Shown piece after piece: positions 52,801-61,327 of a stretch of DNA of 64,000 bases; the first letter of the stretch is position 1, and the number at the start of each line of letters is the position of its first letter. The stretch spans positions 1 to 64,000 of the forward strand of contig CAZIEW010000001.1 in NCBI GenBank assembly GCA_964538515.1. The letters run 5' to 3'. Origin of the DNA: CALBZH01 sp964538515 (GTDB lineage Bacteria > Desulfobacterota > Syntrophobacteria > Syntrophobacterales > Syntrophobacteraceae). The position numbers and the translations under genes are program-made. The notes under the pieces were generated by a model. The model saw only the letters and a list, made by a program, of their open reading frames with translations, was not told where the DNA came from and made no database searches.

Positions 52801-55181
52801 ACAGTCCCCCCACCGAAATCATGCAGGATTCGATGGCCCCGATCGGACAGTTGGGCGATGGGACCCAGATCTGGAAAATCACGCACAACGGCGTGGATAC
52901 CCACCCCATCCATTTCCACCTGTTCAACGTGCAATTGATCAACCGAGTGGCCTGGGACGGGGCTCTCATGCCACCCGAGCCGAACGAGCTAGGGTGGAAG
53001 GAAACCGTCCGGGTTAACCCGCTGGAAGACACCATCGTCGCCATGAGGCCCGTGGCCCCGACGCAACCGTTCGATGTTCCGAACAGCATCCGTTTGATCA
53101 ACCCCTCGCTTCCAGAAGGGGCTCTGCTTCCGGGACCTCCGGGAGGGTTTGTCGATCCGGGGTTGAATGCGGTAAGCGTCTTCAACCATTATGTCAACTT
53201 CGGCTGGGAATACGTGTGGCACTGTCATATCTTGAGCCACGAAGAAATGGACATGATGCATGGACTGGCCTTTGCGGTAGCCCCAGCATCGCCCGGCAAC
53301 CTTGCTGCAACCACTACCGGCGGGCCGCTGTCCGCAAGGCTGACCTGGACGGACAACTCCGCCAACGAAAGCGGCTTCAAGATTGAGAGAGCCACGGATG
53401 CCAACTTCACCTTGAACCTGACGACCTTCGACGCTCCGCCCAGCAGCCCGGAATCCGCTGTCGGAGGAGCTCTCGAGTACATCGACAGCACGATCCAGAG
53501 TAACACCTCCTACTATTATCGGGTGCTGGCCACAAACGTGGTCGGCGACGCGACACCTTATCCAGCACCAGCGGTGGGCTTCCCGACCAAGACCGTCAAT
53601 TCGGGAGTCTCCAACACCGCCCAGCTGATCAATGGTCCCATTGCCAGCCTGGCACCCACCACCCTGGCTTTCGGCAACCAGTTGATCAATACCGCCAGCG
53701 CAGCCCAGACGCTCACGCTTTCCAATAACGGGAGCTCTGATCTAACCGTGAGTGGTATCACCCTCTCAGGCTCCAACCCGAGTGATTTCGGACAGACGAG
53801 CGCATGCGCCACTGTGGCCCCGGGGGGAAGCTGCACCATCGCCGTGACGTTCACCCCGACAGCCATAGGGGCACGAACCGCCTCCTTGGCCGTCAGTACC
53901 AACGATCCCGTGAACCCGACGCTGTCGGTGCCCTTCAGCGGGACGGGCATTGCGCCCGTAGCCAGTGTTTCACCAACGACCTTGTCATTTGGGAGCCAGT
54001 TGTTGAGCGTGCCGAGCACGGCCCAGATGGTTACGCTTTTCAACACGACGGGAACGGCGGACCTGACGATCAATGCCATCACGTTCACGGGTGCCAACGG
54101 CGGGGATTTCGATCAAACCAATAATTGCGGTGGGACCCTGGCGGCAGGAGCGAGCTGTACCATCAACGTGACCTTCACGCCAACTGCCGAAGGAGCACGA
54201 TCGGCGAGTCTTTCCATTGCCAACAGTGATGCGGCTCACACGCCCCTAACGGTTTCCCTGAGCGGCACGGGTGTTGTGCCCATCGCAGGCGTCAGCCCCG
54301 CTTCCCTGACCTTTCCCGAACAGCTGATCAACACAACGAGCCCTGTCCAAGCCATGGCGCTTTCCAACACGGGCAGCGGCCCTCTGACGCTTACCGGTAT
54401 CGGTTTCACCGGGGCCAATGCGGCTAACTTTGCGCAGACGAATACCTGCGGCACGAGTCTGGCGGCAGGAGCTAGCTGCACCATCAACGTACGCTTCACT
54501 CCAAACGCCACAGGAGCCTTCTCGGCGGACTTGAACATCGCGAGCAACGATCCGAACAACCCGACCTTGACGGTTCCGATGGCCGGTACGGGCATTGCGC
54601 TGGTCGCACCGTCCAATCTTGCTGCGCAGATCCGAAGCGCGACACAGATTCGGCTCACCTGGACCGACAACTCCAACAATGAGACAAGTTTCGAGGTTTG
54701 GCGCTCGGATAATGGCGCACCCGCGACCCGAGTTGGGACGGTGAGCCGCACGGCCGCCCAGCGAGTCGCAACGCGCGCTACCGTGGCCTACATCAATGCC
54801 GGGCTACGAGCGGGCAACACCTATGCTTACTATGTCAGGGCCGTAAACGCGACCGACGCTTCATCTCCTTCAAACGTGGTAACGGTGAGCTTTACCGCCC
54901 CTGCCGCCCCGACGAATCTGAACGGAACGGCGGTTGCCGTGGGAACACGTGCTAGTGTGACGCTGACCTGGACGGATAATGCCGACAACGAGACGGGCTT
55001 CACCATTCAGAGGAGCCTCAACGGCGGCACAACCTGGAGCAACGTTGCGACGCTCAGGGCGAACGTGACCACCTACACGCAGAACCTCTTGTTGCGCGGC
55101 AGAACGTATGACTATCGGGTCCGGGCGACCAACGTGCTCGGGTCCTCAGCGTGGGCAGCCACCACGGTGACTACGCCATAG
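49878..55181 (+). CDS. Giant secreted multicopper oxidase with Ig-like and FN3 tails
   Basis: 1767 residues with a signal peptide ending ASA (about residue 29). All four copper clusters are present: HNHG near 374, FYHDHA near 458, HPIHFH near 1009 and HCHILSHEEMDMM near 1115. Between the second and third pair about 550 residues lie, more than in a plain three-domain oxidase. A glycine-rich GSGYTAPxxxI repeat lies before the oxidase. After it come FN3 (about 1135-1240), three choice-of-anchor-D/Ig-like repeats (about 1255-1574) and two more FN3 (to 1767). Candidate substrates include Mn(II), Cu(I) and phenolics; the tail suggests surface anchoring. Confidence 0.88.
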   Translation: MIIGRSLLSGTIALVAATLAFGVGPASAKKAQSMQPARIEQPAQTPQLSASEREANLAARPKTAGPQPGRITPAQRKAAAAKARAVGFLPGAAGTATPTGQLTAPSAKTLAAPGAAPLAGPLPGPVDANGIPIPHYFGPYPYYANSPLPRGPIASITVDNGGSGYTAPTVTIADVYGTGSGATATATVVGGVITQITIDNAGTNYSAPIITIEDATGVDALATPVIETADAGTGIRKFVDSMPGLCGQPGAMNLNGQCIPVAVPDTTTYAGSDYYEIELDQYTERLHSDLPLTTLRGYRQTNAPAGANEEVSKFHYLGPLVVARRDRPVRIKFTNNLPTGAGGDLFIPVDKTLMGAGMGPIDGEEFTENRATIHNHGALVPWISDGTPYQWTAPAGEPTSYKRGPSVRMVPDMWFLPDGTTVTDCAGKTDCAVPGATNDPGEGSLTFYYNNQQSARLLFYHDHAVGITRLNVYAGEAAGYLITDDVDQDLINGTNNTGVNPGLMKLLPDLGMPLIVQDKTFVDAATIAIQDPNWRWGTGPVLDPLTGWREPRTGDLWEPSVYMPAQNPYDLSGASAFGRWQYGPWFWPPTNDIQFPPVPNEHFDPGCDATLTWCEPPMRPATPNPSVGMEQFNDTPMINGTAYPYLEVEPKAYRFRVLNAANDRFFNLHMYIAADKTSPTTPGTTGTRLCDGSVNVANCTEVKMVPAAKTTGFPAKWSTDGREGGVPDPATAGPSWIQIGTEGGFLPEPVVIPPQPINWNMNATAFNVGNVTDHSLLLGPAERADVIVDFSQFAGKTLIVYNDAPAAFPALDPRYDYYTGDPNQMDTGGAPTTLPGYGPNTRTVMQIRVGASNPAQQYNVAALKAAFAKTAGKPGVFETGQDNIIVPQAAYNSAYNPSTAFPGDWRAYVRIFDTAMSFTPVGSTAPVSVTFEPKAIHDEMGAAYDTEYGRMGGLLGLELLGTNALNQNLVLYSYNSPPTEIMQDSMAPIGQLGDGTQIWKITHNGVDTHPIHFHLFNVQLINRVAWDGALMPPEPNELGWKETVRVNPLEDTIVAMRPVAPTQPFDVPNSIRLINPSLPEGALLPGPPGGFVDPGLNAVSVFNHYVNFGWEYVWHCHILSHEEMDMMHGLAFAVAPASPGNLAATTTGGPLSARLTWTDNSANESGFKIERATDANFTLNLTTFDAPPSSPESAVGGALEYIDSTIQSNTSYYYRVLATNVVGDATPYPAPAVGFPTKTVNSGVSNTAQLINGPIASLAPTTLAFGNQLINTASAAQTLTLSNNGSSDLTVSGITLSGSNPSDFGQTSACATVAPGGSCTIAVTFTPTAIGARTASLAVSTNDPVNPTLSVPFSGTGIAPVASVSPTTLSFGSQLLSVPSTAQMVTLFNTTGTADLTINAITFTGANGGDFDQTNNCGGTLAAGASCTINVTFTPTAEGARSASLSIANSDAAHTPLTVSLSGTGVVPIAGVSPASLTFPEQLINTTSPVQAMALSNTGSGPLTLTGIGFTGANAANFAQTNTCGTSLAAGASCTINVRFTPNATGAFSADLNIASNDPNNPTLTVPMAGTGIALVAPSNLAAQIRSATQIRLTWTDNSNNETSFEVWRSDNGAPATRVGTVSRTAAQRVATRATVAYINAGLRAGNTYAYYVRAVNATDASSPSNVVTVSFTAPAAPTNLNGTAVAVGTRASVTLTWTDNADNETGFTIQRSLNGGTTWSNVATLRANVTTYTQNLLLRGRTYDYRVRATNVLGSSAWAATTVTTP
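53644..54604 (+). repeat. Three tandem ~320-bp coding repeats
   Basis: Starts near 53644, 53962 and 54286. Each encodes a choice-of-anchor-D/ASH-like Ig domain (TLxFGxQL, GSGAxxLTIxGI-like core, CATVAPGGSCTIxVTFTPT-like segment, SGTG). They are diverged copies, a sign of domain duplication rather than recent slippage. Confidence 0.75.
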
Positions 55182-55188
55182 CTCGGTT

Positions 55189-55217
55189 GGCCGGCACTTC
55201 AATCGTGAGTGCCGGCC
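55189..55217 (+). terminator. Hairpin terminator after the oxidase gene
   Basis: Perfect 10-bp stem GGCCGGCACT / AGTGCCGGCC with a 9-base loop, starting 8 bases after the stop codon. The following sequence is only weakly T-rich. Confidence 0.65.
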
Positions 55218-55245
55218 TTCGGCGTTAGGCTTTGACCAAGCGATC

Positions 55246-55325
55246 GTCGCCATGGCTCGCTACATCCGCGCGAGAAACGTCCTCTCCGCTTTCCGATGAG
55301 TGAGCCATGGCGACTTTATTTTTCG
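55246..55325. repeat. Long perfect inverted repeat with T-rich tail
   Basis: Arms GTCGCCATGGCTC (55246-55258) and GAGCCATGGCGAC (55302-55314) match over 13 bases, enclosing 43 bases, and the right arm runs into TTTATTTTT. It could be a second terminator, a small RNA end or the scar of a lost element. Confidence 0.5.
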
Positions 55326-55690
55326 GACTGACCGAGGCCAGCGTGGGCGGCATTGACAATCCACATCCCAGTGCCGGTCATGACGTGGTGAGCAGCGGAT
55401 GGACAAGGAGCTGATGTCGATTGGTCTTTACGCGAGCCTCCCTTTTGGCTAAGTACGGCAGCACAGGGTCGAAGGTCACGAACCAACTGGAATCATTGCC
55501 GGATCGGTGCTTCAAATGGCTTCGACAACCACCCCAGCCTCAGGTCGATCGTGACACAGCCAGTCCATTACAGCCTGTCTCCCTTTGACCTTCGACAGGG
55601 TGTCCGAGTCCCCGGGTGGTCCGCCATGGACACCGGCCCGGGTGAAGGAAACGCGGGAAAAGAACGGCGAGGGAAAAGGATTTTAGGGTT
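55326..55690. other. Intergenic region before the adaptor gene
   Basis: No supported gene. AAGGA at 55676-55680 is a possible ribosome site for the adaptor start. No promoter pair was recognised. Confidence 0.35.
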
Positions 55691-57517
55691 ATGGGCACGA
55701 CTGCTTTCAAGGAAAAGGCCGGGGCTGTGAAGAGGCTCCAATACCTTCTCGTTTTTCTTGCTCTGGCTAGTGTTTTTCTGGCTGGCTTTGCTCTCAGCCG
55801 ATGGCTCGGTGCCCCAAACGAGCGCTCTTCGGAACACCGCATTCTCTATTATGTTGATCCCATGAACCCGACGCATACCTCCGAAAAACCCGGGCTTGCC
55901 CCTTGCGGCATGAAGATGGAGCCCGTCTATGCAGACGAGGATGGCGGGACACAGACCACTGCCATGGGATCCTTTCTGCCCCCGGGAACGGTCAGGATTG
56001 GCCCAGAAAAGCAGCAACTGATCGGCGTACGATTGACCCAAACCGCAGTCACCAGTGAAACCCACACGCTGCGCGCCACGGGACGGGTGACAGCCGACGA
56101 GAACACTGTCTACCGGGTGATCGCTCCTACCGAAGGGTACCTGCGGGGCATCCCGAATGCGGCTCAAACCGGGTCCATCGTCCAGAAGGATCAGCTCCTC
56201 GCATCCTATTACAGTACGGAGCCGTTGGCCGCACAGCAGGCCTACCTACTCGCTCTCAGAACCGTGGACCGCCGACGCACGGAGCCAGCATTCGAAGAAC
56301 AGACGGGATTGAAAGTGGACACGGTGGACGCCCAATTGGTCCAAGCGGAAGAAAACCTGAGGATTGCCGGTTTCAGCGAAACTCAGATTCGTGAGCTTGC
56401 CCGCACCCGCCAGTTCATTAAGTCAATCGAGCTGAGGGCGCCCGTCGCGGGGGTCGTCACCGCGCGAAATCTCTCCCCGTTTTCTCGGTTTGAGAAGAAC
56501 ACGGAATTCTATCGGATCGTGGACCTGAGCCGGGTCTGGGTCTTGGCGGATTTGTTCGACGATGAGATACGATACGTGAAGCCCGGAGCCATGGCTCGAA
56601 TCGTCCTTCCTGGCCACACCGTGGTCTCGGAAGGAACGGTGAGCGATGCGCTCGCTCAGGTCGACCCCATTTCTCGGAGCTACAAGGTCCGCTTGAACGT
56701 GAGCAATCCCGACCTGATCCTACGACCCGACGCGGCCGTGGATGTCGAATTCTCAGTCCAACTGAAACCAGCCATTACGGTTCCAAGGGAAGCCCTGCTT
56801 GATTCCGGATTGAAGAAGGTCGTGTACGTGGACCTCGGCAACGGGCTATTCGAGCCCCGGAAAGTTGAGACAGGCTGGAGCTTTGGTGACCGGGTCGAAA
56901 TCGTGGGAGGTCTCATGCCCGGAGAGCGCATCGTGAGCTCAGGGAATTTCCTGATTGACTCCGAAAGCCGCATGAAACTGGCAGCCTCCGGTGAGTGCGG
57001 ACCCTCCAGCCGCGATCCGGTGTGCCGGATGGAGGTATCCCGCAAGCAGGCCGAAGCTTCCGAGCTCAAGAGCGAAATTGGGGGAACGACCTATTACTTC
57101 TGCAGCCCCGAGTGCAAGAAGGAATTTGACAAGGATCCCGCCCGCTTCTCAAAACAGGAGGGGAAAGACCCAGAAAAGGGGGCGGCGGCGCCCGCCAACG
57201 AAAGGCCTGAAGCCCTTCCGGGGCCGATGAAGGATGACCGGTCCCAGCATTCCGAAACGCTCGAGCCCCCCAAGGAGACGTCCAAGGATCCAGTGTGCGG
57301 TGAGGAAGTCGACATCGGTGCTGCGCAGTCATCAGGAAACACATACGAAGTCGACGGTGTCACGTATTACTTTTCCGCTCCCGCCTGTAAGCAGGTTTTC
57401 CAGATGCACCCGGAACGCTTCCTCGCAAAACCGAAAGCAACGGCTCCTCAGATGCCGGGCATGCCCGCCGAGGATCATCCGCCCCACGGGGTTGATGCGG
57501 CCGAGGGCATGAAGTAA
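55691..57517 (+). CDS. CusB-like RND adaptor with metal-binding and two YHS domains
   Basis: 608 residues. TM/signal segment about 15-38, then a heavy-metal-binding domain (YYVDPMNPTHTSEKPGLAPCGMKMEPVY, residues 53-80). The membrane fusion adaptor core (about 95-430) has a barrel-sandwich region, a short helical hairpin and RVWVLADLFDDEIRYVKPG. Two C-terminal YHS domains follow at about 437-490 (DPVCRMEV, YYFCSPECKKEFDKDPARF) and about 535-590 (DPVCGEEV, YYFSAPACKQVFQMHPERF), ending in a Met/His-rich tail. The chemistry suggests Cu or Ag handling. No CusA pump is adjacent, which is unusual. Next to the multicopper oxidase. Confidence 0.88.
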   Translation: MGTTAFKEKAGAVKRLQYLLVFLALASVFLAGFALSRWLGAPNERSSEHRILYYVDPMNPTHTSEKPGLAPCGMKMEPVYADEDGGTQTTAMGSFLPPGTVRIGPEKQQLIGVRLTQTAVTSETHTLRATGRVTADENTVYRVIAPTEGYLRGIPNAAQTGSIVQKDQLLASYYSTEPLAAQQAYLLALRTVDRRRTEPAFEEQTGLKVDTVDAQLVQAEENLRIAGFSETQIRELARTRQFIKSIELRAPVAGVVTARNLSPFSRFEKNTEFYRIVDLSRVWVLADLFDDEIRYVKPGAMARIVLPGHTVVSEGTVSDALAQVDPISRSYKVRLNVSNPDLILRPDAAVDVEFSVQLKPAITVPREALLDSGLKKVVYVDLGNGLFEPRKVETGWSFGDRVEIVGGLMPGERIVSSGNFLIDSESRMKLAASGECGPSSRDPVCRMEVSRKQAEASELKSEIGGTTYYFCSPECKKEFDKDPARFSKQEGKDPEKGAAAPANERPEALPGPMKDDRSQHSETLEPPKETSKDPVCGEEVDIGAAQSSGNTYEVDGVTYYFSAPACKQVFQMHPERFLAKPKATAPQMPGMPAEDHPPHGVDAAEGMK

Positions 57518-57576
57518 TGGTCGGGCGAATCGATTGTGACCGCCAGGATCGGCAATTCAAAAGATAAGCATTCCTT

Positions 57577-57589
57577 GGAGATATTCTCC
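57577..57589. promoter_or_regulatory. Small palindrome upstream of the FKBP gene
   Basis: GGAGA-TAT-TCTCC, a perfect 13-base palindrome about 190 bases upstream of the FKBP start. It could be an operator for a small dimeric regulator; no partner is identified. Confidence 0.25.
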
Positions 57590-57775
57590 GGAGTGTGGTA
57601 GTCTTCAACCAGCTGTGTGATTGGTCATCCCATCGGATACCATTTCTCGATCATTGGGGTATTCTGAGCTTGAACCCTCGTTCTTTGCACCGGAAGGAAG
57701 CCTCATACATGCCCTTTGGAGGGAAATCTGATATCGTGAGGACGAGACTGTTGAACAACTCTCAAAGGAGACAGG

Positions 57776-58465
57776 ATGAAACTCAAATGCATGGCCATCG
57801 TCGGGATTTTACTGCTGACTACTCACGTGAGCGCCCAGGAGACGCAGATGCTCAAGACTCAGAAAGAGAAGGTCAGCTACAGCCTCGGGGCTGACATGGC
57901 GAAGAATTTCAAGAAGCTCGGCGTCGAGATCGACATGGACATCTTGATGAAGGGGATGAAGGACGTGGTCGCGGGGGGAAAACCGCTCATGTCCGACGAC
58001 GAAATTCGAACCACCATGACAGCGCTCCAGACTGAGCTCCGGCAAAAACAGATGGAAACAGCCAAGGCGGCTGCGGAAGAAAATAAGAAGGCCGGCGAGG
58101 CGTTTCTTGAAGACAACAAGAAAAAGGCGGGAGTGGTCGTTTTACCGAGTGGGCTTCAGTACAAGATTCTCAAGGAGGGAGACGGCAAGAAGCCCACAGA
58201 TGCGGACACCGTTGAGTGCCATTACAAAGGAGCCTTGATCGACGGCACTGAATTTGACAGCTCCTACAAACGTGGCCAGCCGGCTTCCTTCAAGGTCACC
58301 GGGGTCATTTCCGGCTGGACCGAAGCCCTGAAGCTCATGCCGGTGGGGTCCAAGTGGCAGCTTTTCGTCCCACCGCAGCTTGGCTACGGTGAGCGGGGAG
58401 CGGGCCGAGAGATTGGTCCCAATGCCACGCTCATTTTTGAGGTCGAGCTTCTCGGAATCAAGTAA
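57776..58465 (+). CDS. FKBP-type peptidyl-prolyl isomerase (Mip-like)
   Basis: 229 residues with a signal peptide (MKLKCMAIVGILLLTTHVSA), an FKBP-N dimerisation helix region (residues 25-115: KVSYSLGADMAKNFKKLGVEIDM and a long charged helix) and a C-terminal FKBP domain (about 118-229) with VECHYKGALIDGTEFDSSYKRGQPASF, GWTEALKLMPVGSKW and FEVELL. This is the Mip/FkpA layout of periplasmic foldases. AAAGGAGACAGG precedes the ATG. Followed by a terminator. Confidence 0.92.
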   Translation: MKLKCMAIVGILLLTTHVSAQETQMLKTQKEKVSYSLGADMAKNFKKLGVEIDMDILMKGMKDVVAGGKPLMSDDEIRTTMTALQTELRQKQMETAKAAAEENKKAGEAFLEDNKKKAGVVVLPSGLQYKILKEGDGKKPTDADTVECHYKGALIDGTEFDSSYKRGQPASFKVTGVISGWTEALKLMPVGSKWQLFVPPQLGYGERGAGREIGPNATLIFEVELLGIK

Positions 58466-58485
58466 CGCGGGCAAGGAAGCGCTGT

Positions 58486-58543
58486 TGGGCATCCCCGGCC
58501 CTCGAAGCCTGAACGGATGCCCAGCGGGGCCCCTTCTATTTTT
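58486..58543 (+). terminator. Rho-independent terminator
   Basis: TGGGCATCC (58486-58494) pairs with GGATGCCCA (58515-58523), with an additional CGC/GCG at the base. The T-rich TTCTATTTTT follows. It closes the FKBP gene and overlaps the end of the convergent AT-rich gene. Confidence 0.7.
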
Positions 58544-59078
58544 CCTCTTGGGATATTACTTTCCCTTTGCTGTCATAATGGGTTCGCCTCTTCTCCAACC
58601 CTTTGCCGTCATAATCGATGACCATCCTAGAGACCACGTGAGTCTTAGCCCACTTGTCCGTATAAAAAAATTCACTGACTTTCTTGTTCCCATTTTCGTG
58701 GTATTTCTCTTCACACTTGTATATTCCGTTATAGTCAGAATATGCATCCGTGTAGTAGAATTCAATTTTCGTCAGTAGGGTTCTTGTTCTACTTTGAAGA
58801 TAGTATTGCTCTCGCTTCTTTACGCCATCCTTCTTTGAGCGTTCACTTGTATAATACGATTCAATTTCTCTAATTTTTCCATTAGCATCATAATATTCTA
58901 CGATTTTATTTATACCTTCTTCATACTTATCGCTACCTTTAGCGTAAGTTGTTTCTTCTGTCTTTCCTCCATATTCGTTATTCTGACTAATAATTTTTTC
59001 TTCAGAGGCAAAAACATAAGCTGAGAAGTAAGACAAAATAAAAACACACACAATAAATATTTCTTTAATTTTATTCAT
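58536..59078 (-). CDS. AT-rich exported protein with YWQK-like repeats
   Basis: 180 residues from ATG 59078, with ATGGAGAA upstream. Signal peptide MNKIKEIFIVCVFILSYFSAYVFA. The mature part has repeating short tyrosine-rich motifs (YYDANGKIREIESYYTSER; KYHENGNKKVSEFFYT; THYDSKGKVISQ), like YwqK/MORN-type antitoxin-like repeats. Its AT-rich codons contrast sharply with all neighbours, which suggests recent transfer. Function unknown. The terminator of the FKBP gene overlaps its 3' end. Confidence 0.75.
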   Translation of the reverse strand: MNKIKEIFIVCVFILSYFSAYVFASEEKIISQNNEYGGKTEETTYAKGSDKYEEGINKIVEYYDANGKIREIESYYTSERSKKDGVKKREQYYLQSRTRTLLTKIEFYYTDAYSDYNGIYKCEEKYHENGNKKVSEFFYTDKWAKTHVVSRMVIDYDGKGLEKRRTHYDSKGKVISQEEK

Positions 59079-59129
59079 AGTATTCTCCATGACACTTCAT
59101 TTAAGTCCAATCAGAAGACCATAAGGTTC

Positions 59130-60110
59130 TCATAGATAGCCCACGGCCCTATACCTTTCTATCTTCTGAGGGATGACCTTGTCCCAATATTCAGTGAAAT
59201 CGAACTGCGAATAATCATGGCATGGCGCAGGTCCAGTATCAACCAAGAGGCAGCAACAGTCGTTCTGTCCGAGCTTCACGAAAATATTGTTAGGACTGAT
59301 GGAGGTTTTGGCGGCCGGGTACTTGCCAAACAGATCGAGGAGACCGGCAACGAACCGGTCGACCGCCTCGAAAACCAGACGGTGGAGAGGCGCTTCCGCG
59401 GGCCCCAGGGTGGGGTAAAGCCGCGCGAGCGATTCTCCGGCCAATCGCTCCTTGATCATGAAACGGCCATAGGGGTCCGCCGCCACGATCCGCGGCACCG
59501 GGATGCCTTCGGAGTCGAAAATGCGCGTTACCGCGTATTCTTCCTGCAAGTGCTCCCGGCTGTAAGGTCTGGGCTTGGCGATCTTCAGCACCGTCTGCTC
59601 ATTTTCCCGGTAGGCGAACACGACGCCATTTTCGCCTTCCCCCAGCTTGGGAATCTGGACGGTATAAAGCTGACCGTTGAGCTCGACGGGGCAACCCTGA
59701 AGCGGCGCGGCGGCCAGACGTGTCAGAACATGGTGGGATTCATTGTCGAGATAAAGTTGTTTGAGGTCGTCTTCGAGGCAAGCGACATACTGCTGTGACC
59801 CAAATGCCAGGCTGGTTTCCGTCTGGCTCTCCTTCAGGAACATGTCATAGTAGCCGGCCCGCCGCAGGGCCTCGATCAGGTCGCCCACCTCGCTGTATTC
59901 CGGCGCGAACATGAGCTCGAACAGGCCGGCTTCCTTTCCGCTCAAAGACCGGAAGCCACACTGCCGACATTCCTCTACCTGCACATTCCTGAGCCGGATG
60001 ACCGACCCGGATATGGTGATGTCCTGATCGACCTGCCCCGTGGTCAGAATGGATTCCTCGCACTGAGGGCAAATCTCGCGGTCCTCGCGCTCCGGCAGCA
60101 CTGCGCTCAC
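59130..60110 (-). CDS. Zinc-ribbon kinase-fold protein
   Basis: 326 residues from GTG 60110, which overlaps the TGA of the preceding gene and follows GAGGAGGTG. An N-terminal YgiT/MqsA-like zinc ribbon (CPQCEE, CRQCGF) is followed by a helical part and a protein-kinase-like domain (about 125-320): GEGENGVVFAYRENEQTVLKIAKPR with a catalytic-type Lys, then KTSISPNNIF and CLLVDTGPAP. Where kinases have HxD, this has SIS; Asn and the second Asp (DxG) are kept. So it may be a pseudokinase or an unusual kinase. It shares the same segment and a YWDKVIPQKIERY end with the next protein. Confidence 0.78.
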   Translation of the reverse strand: MSAVLPEREDREICPQCEESILTTGQVDQDITISGSVIRLRNVQVEECRQCGFRSLSGKEAGLFELMFAPEYSEVGDLIEALRRAGYYDMFLKESQTETSLAFGSQQYVACLEDDLKQLYLDNESHHVLTRLAAAPLQGCPVELNGQLYTVQIPKLGEGENGVVFAYRENEQTVLKIAKPRPYSREHLQEEYAVTRIFDSEGIPVPRIVAADPYGRFMIKERLAGESLARLYPTLGPAEAPLHRLVFEAVDRFVAGLLDLFGKYPAAKTSISPNNIFVKLGQNDCCCLLVDTGPAPCHDYSQFDFTEYWDKVIPQKIERYRAVGYL

Positions 60111-61327
60111 GCCTGCACCTCCTCGCCATGCGATGTGGGGATGCATTCCAGCAACCGCTGATAGGTGTCGTCGAGGGAATAAAGCCTTTCCGCCACAATT
60201 TTGGCAATATTGTGGATCAGCTTATACGGGGCCGTCAAATTCGCTTTGAGCATCTCCTCAAATCGATCGTGGTCGATTTCGATCAGCTTACAGGGCGTCG
60301 CGGCAACCACCGTCATGGAACGGGGCACGCGCAGAAGAAACCCCATCTCCCCAAGCACTGACCCACTGCCGATGCGCAGAGGTGGGGTGTCCGGCCTCAT
60401 GTAGTGACCTTTGCGAAGCACGACCTCCCCCTCAAGAATGAGGTAAAAGTTCTCCCCCACCGCCCCTTCCCGCAAAATGATCTCCTCCTCGTCGAACTCA
60501 ACCGTCCGGGCGATCTTGAGCAAGAGAAAGATCTCAGCCGGCTTGAGTCCGTGGAAGATGTCGAACGTCCCGGCCTCATCACGCTCCGACTGGGTCACCT
60601 GCCTCGGGACCAGCCACTGGAGATATCCGGTTCGCTGATACTTTCTGATTCGCTCGGGCAGCACCTCGTTCCAATACTTGTCGAAGCTGAACCCGTCATA
60701 ATTCTTCTTCAAAACGGTGCCGGGATCGATGAGCACAAACTGGGCGGGAGAAGGAAAGCGGTTCCCATCCGTGAGCGCATAGAGGTTGTTCGGGCTGATG
60801 CTGACTTTGCAGTCCGGGCGCTTCCTGAACAGCTCGAGCAGGGTTCCGATGAAATCCTTGAGCCCGTCGAGGATGAGATTTTGAGTACGCACCGACAGGG
60901 TACTGAACCGCAGATACAGGCTCGTGATGGATTCGCCCTCGACGAGCTCCTTGATGCAAAAGCGTCCCAGGGGGTCCATGTAATGGATCTTCGGAACCCG
61001 GACCTGCTCGGAGAGGAAATACTCGGTGGTCATGGCCTCTTCGAGCAGCCGTTCGCGACAGATGGGCTGCTGCTTGGCCACCTTGACGCACAAGGGACCG
61101 GCTGTTGGCGGCAGGTCAACAAAGTGACCCCGAAGCGGGTAAACGAGCCCCCTGTCCCCTTCCCCCAAAGGAGGCAAGCCAACGATGAGGTCTTTTCCTC
61201 CGTAGTGGATAGGGACCTCCCGGCTCCCCGAGCAAGCCGCATTGTGCAGGGTCTCGAAAAACCCTACCGCCTCCTCCTCCAAACCGGGAGCCGCAACATC
61301 CGGATACTTCACGGGGTCATCATGCAT
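60107..61327 (-). CDS. Kinase-fold protein with C-terminal cNMP-binding domain
   Basis: 406 residues from ATG 61327, overlapping the MFS gene end by 8 bp. The kinase-like domain (about 30-255) has PLGEGDRGLVYPLRG, LCVKVAK, KVSISPNNLYA and FVLIDPGT, and an end YWNEVLPERIRKYQRTGYL similar to the next protein. The catalytic His-x-Asp is again SIS. A cyclic-nucleotide-binding domain follows (about 270-390: FDEEEIILREGAVGENFYLILEGEVVL, GSVLGEMGFL, CKLIEIDHDRFEEML). It may couple a nucleotide signal to the kinase-like domain. Second gene of the MFS operon. Confidence 0.82.
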   Translation of the reverse strand: MHDDPVKYPDVAAPGLEEEAVGFFETLHNAACSGSREVPIHYGGKDLIVGLPPLGEGDRGLVYPLRGHFVDLPPTAGPLCVKVAKQQPICRERLLEEAMTTEYFLSEQVRVPKIHYMDPLGRFCIKELVEGESITSLYLRFSTLSVRTQNLILDGLKDFIGTLLELFRKRPDCKVSISPNNLYALTDGNRFPSPAQFVLIDPGTVLKKNYDGFSFDKYWNEVLPERIRKYQRTGYLQWLVPRQVTQSERDEAGTFDIFHGLKPAEIFLLLKIARTVEFDEEEIILREGAVGENFYLILEGEVVLRKGHYMRPDTPPLRIGSGSVLGEMGFLLRVPRSMTVVAATPCKLIEIDHDRFEEMLKANLTAPYKLIHNIAKIVAERLYSLDDTYQRLLECIPTSHGEEVQA

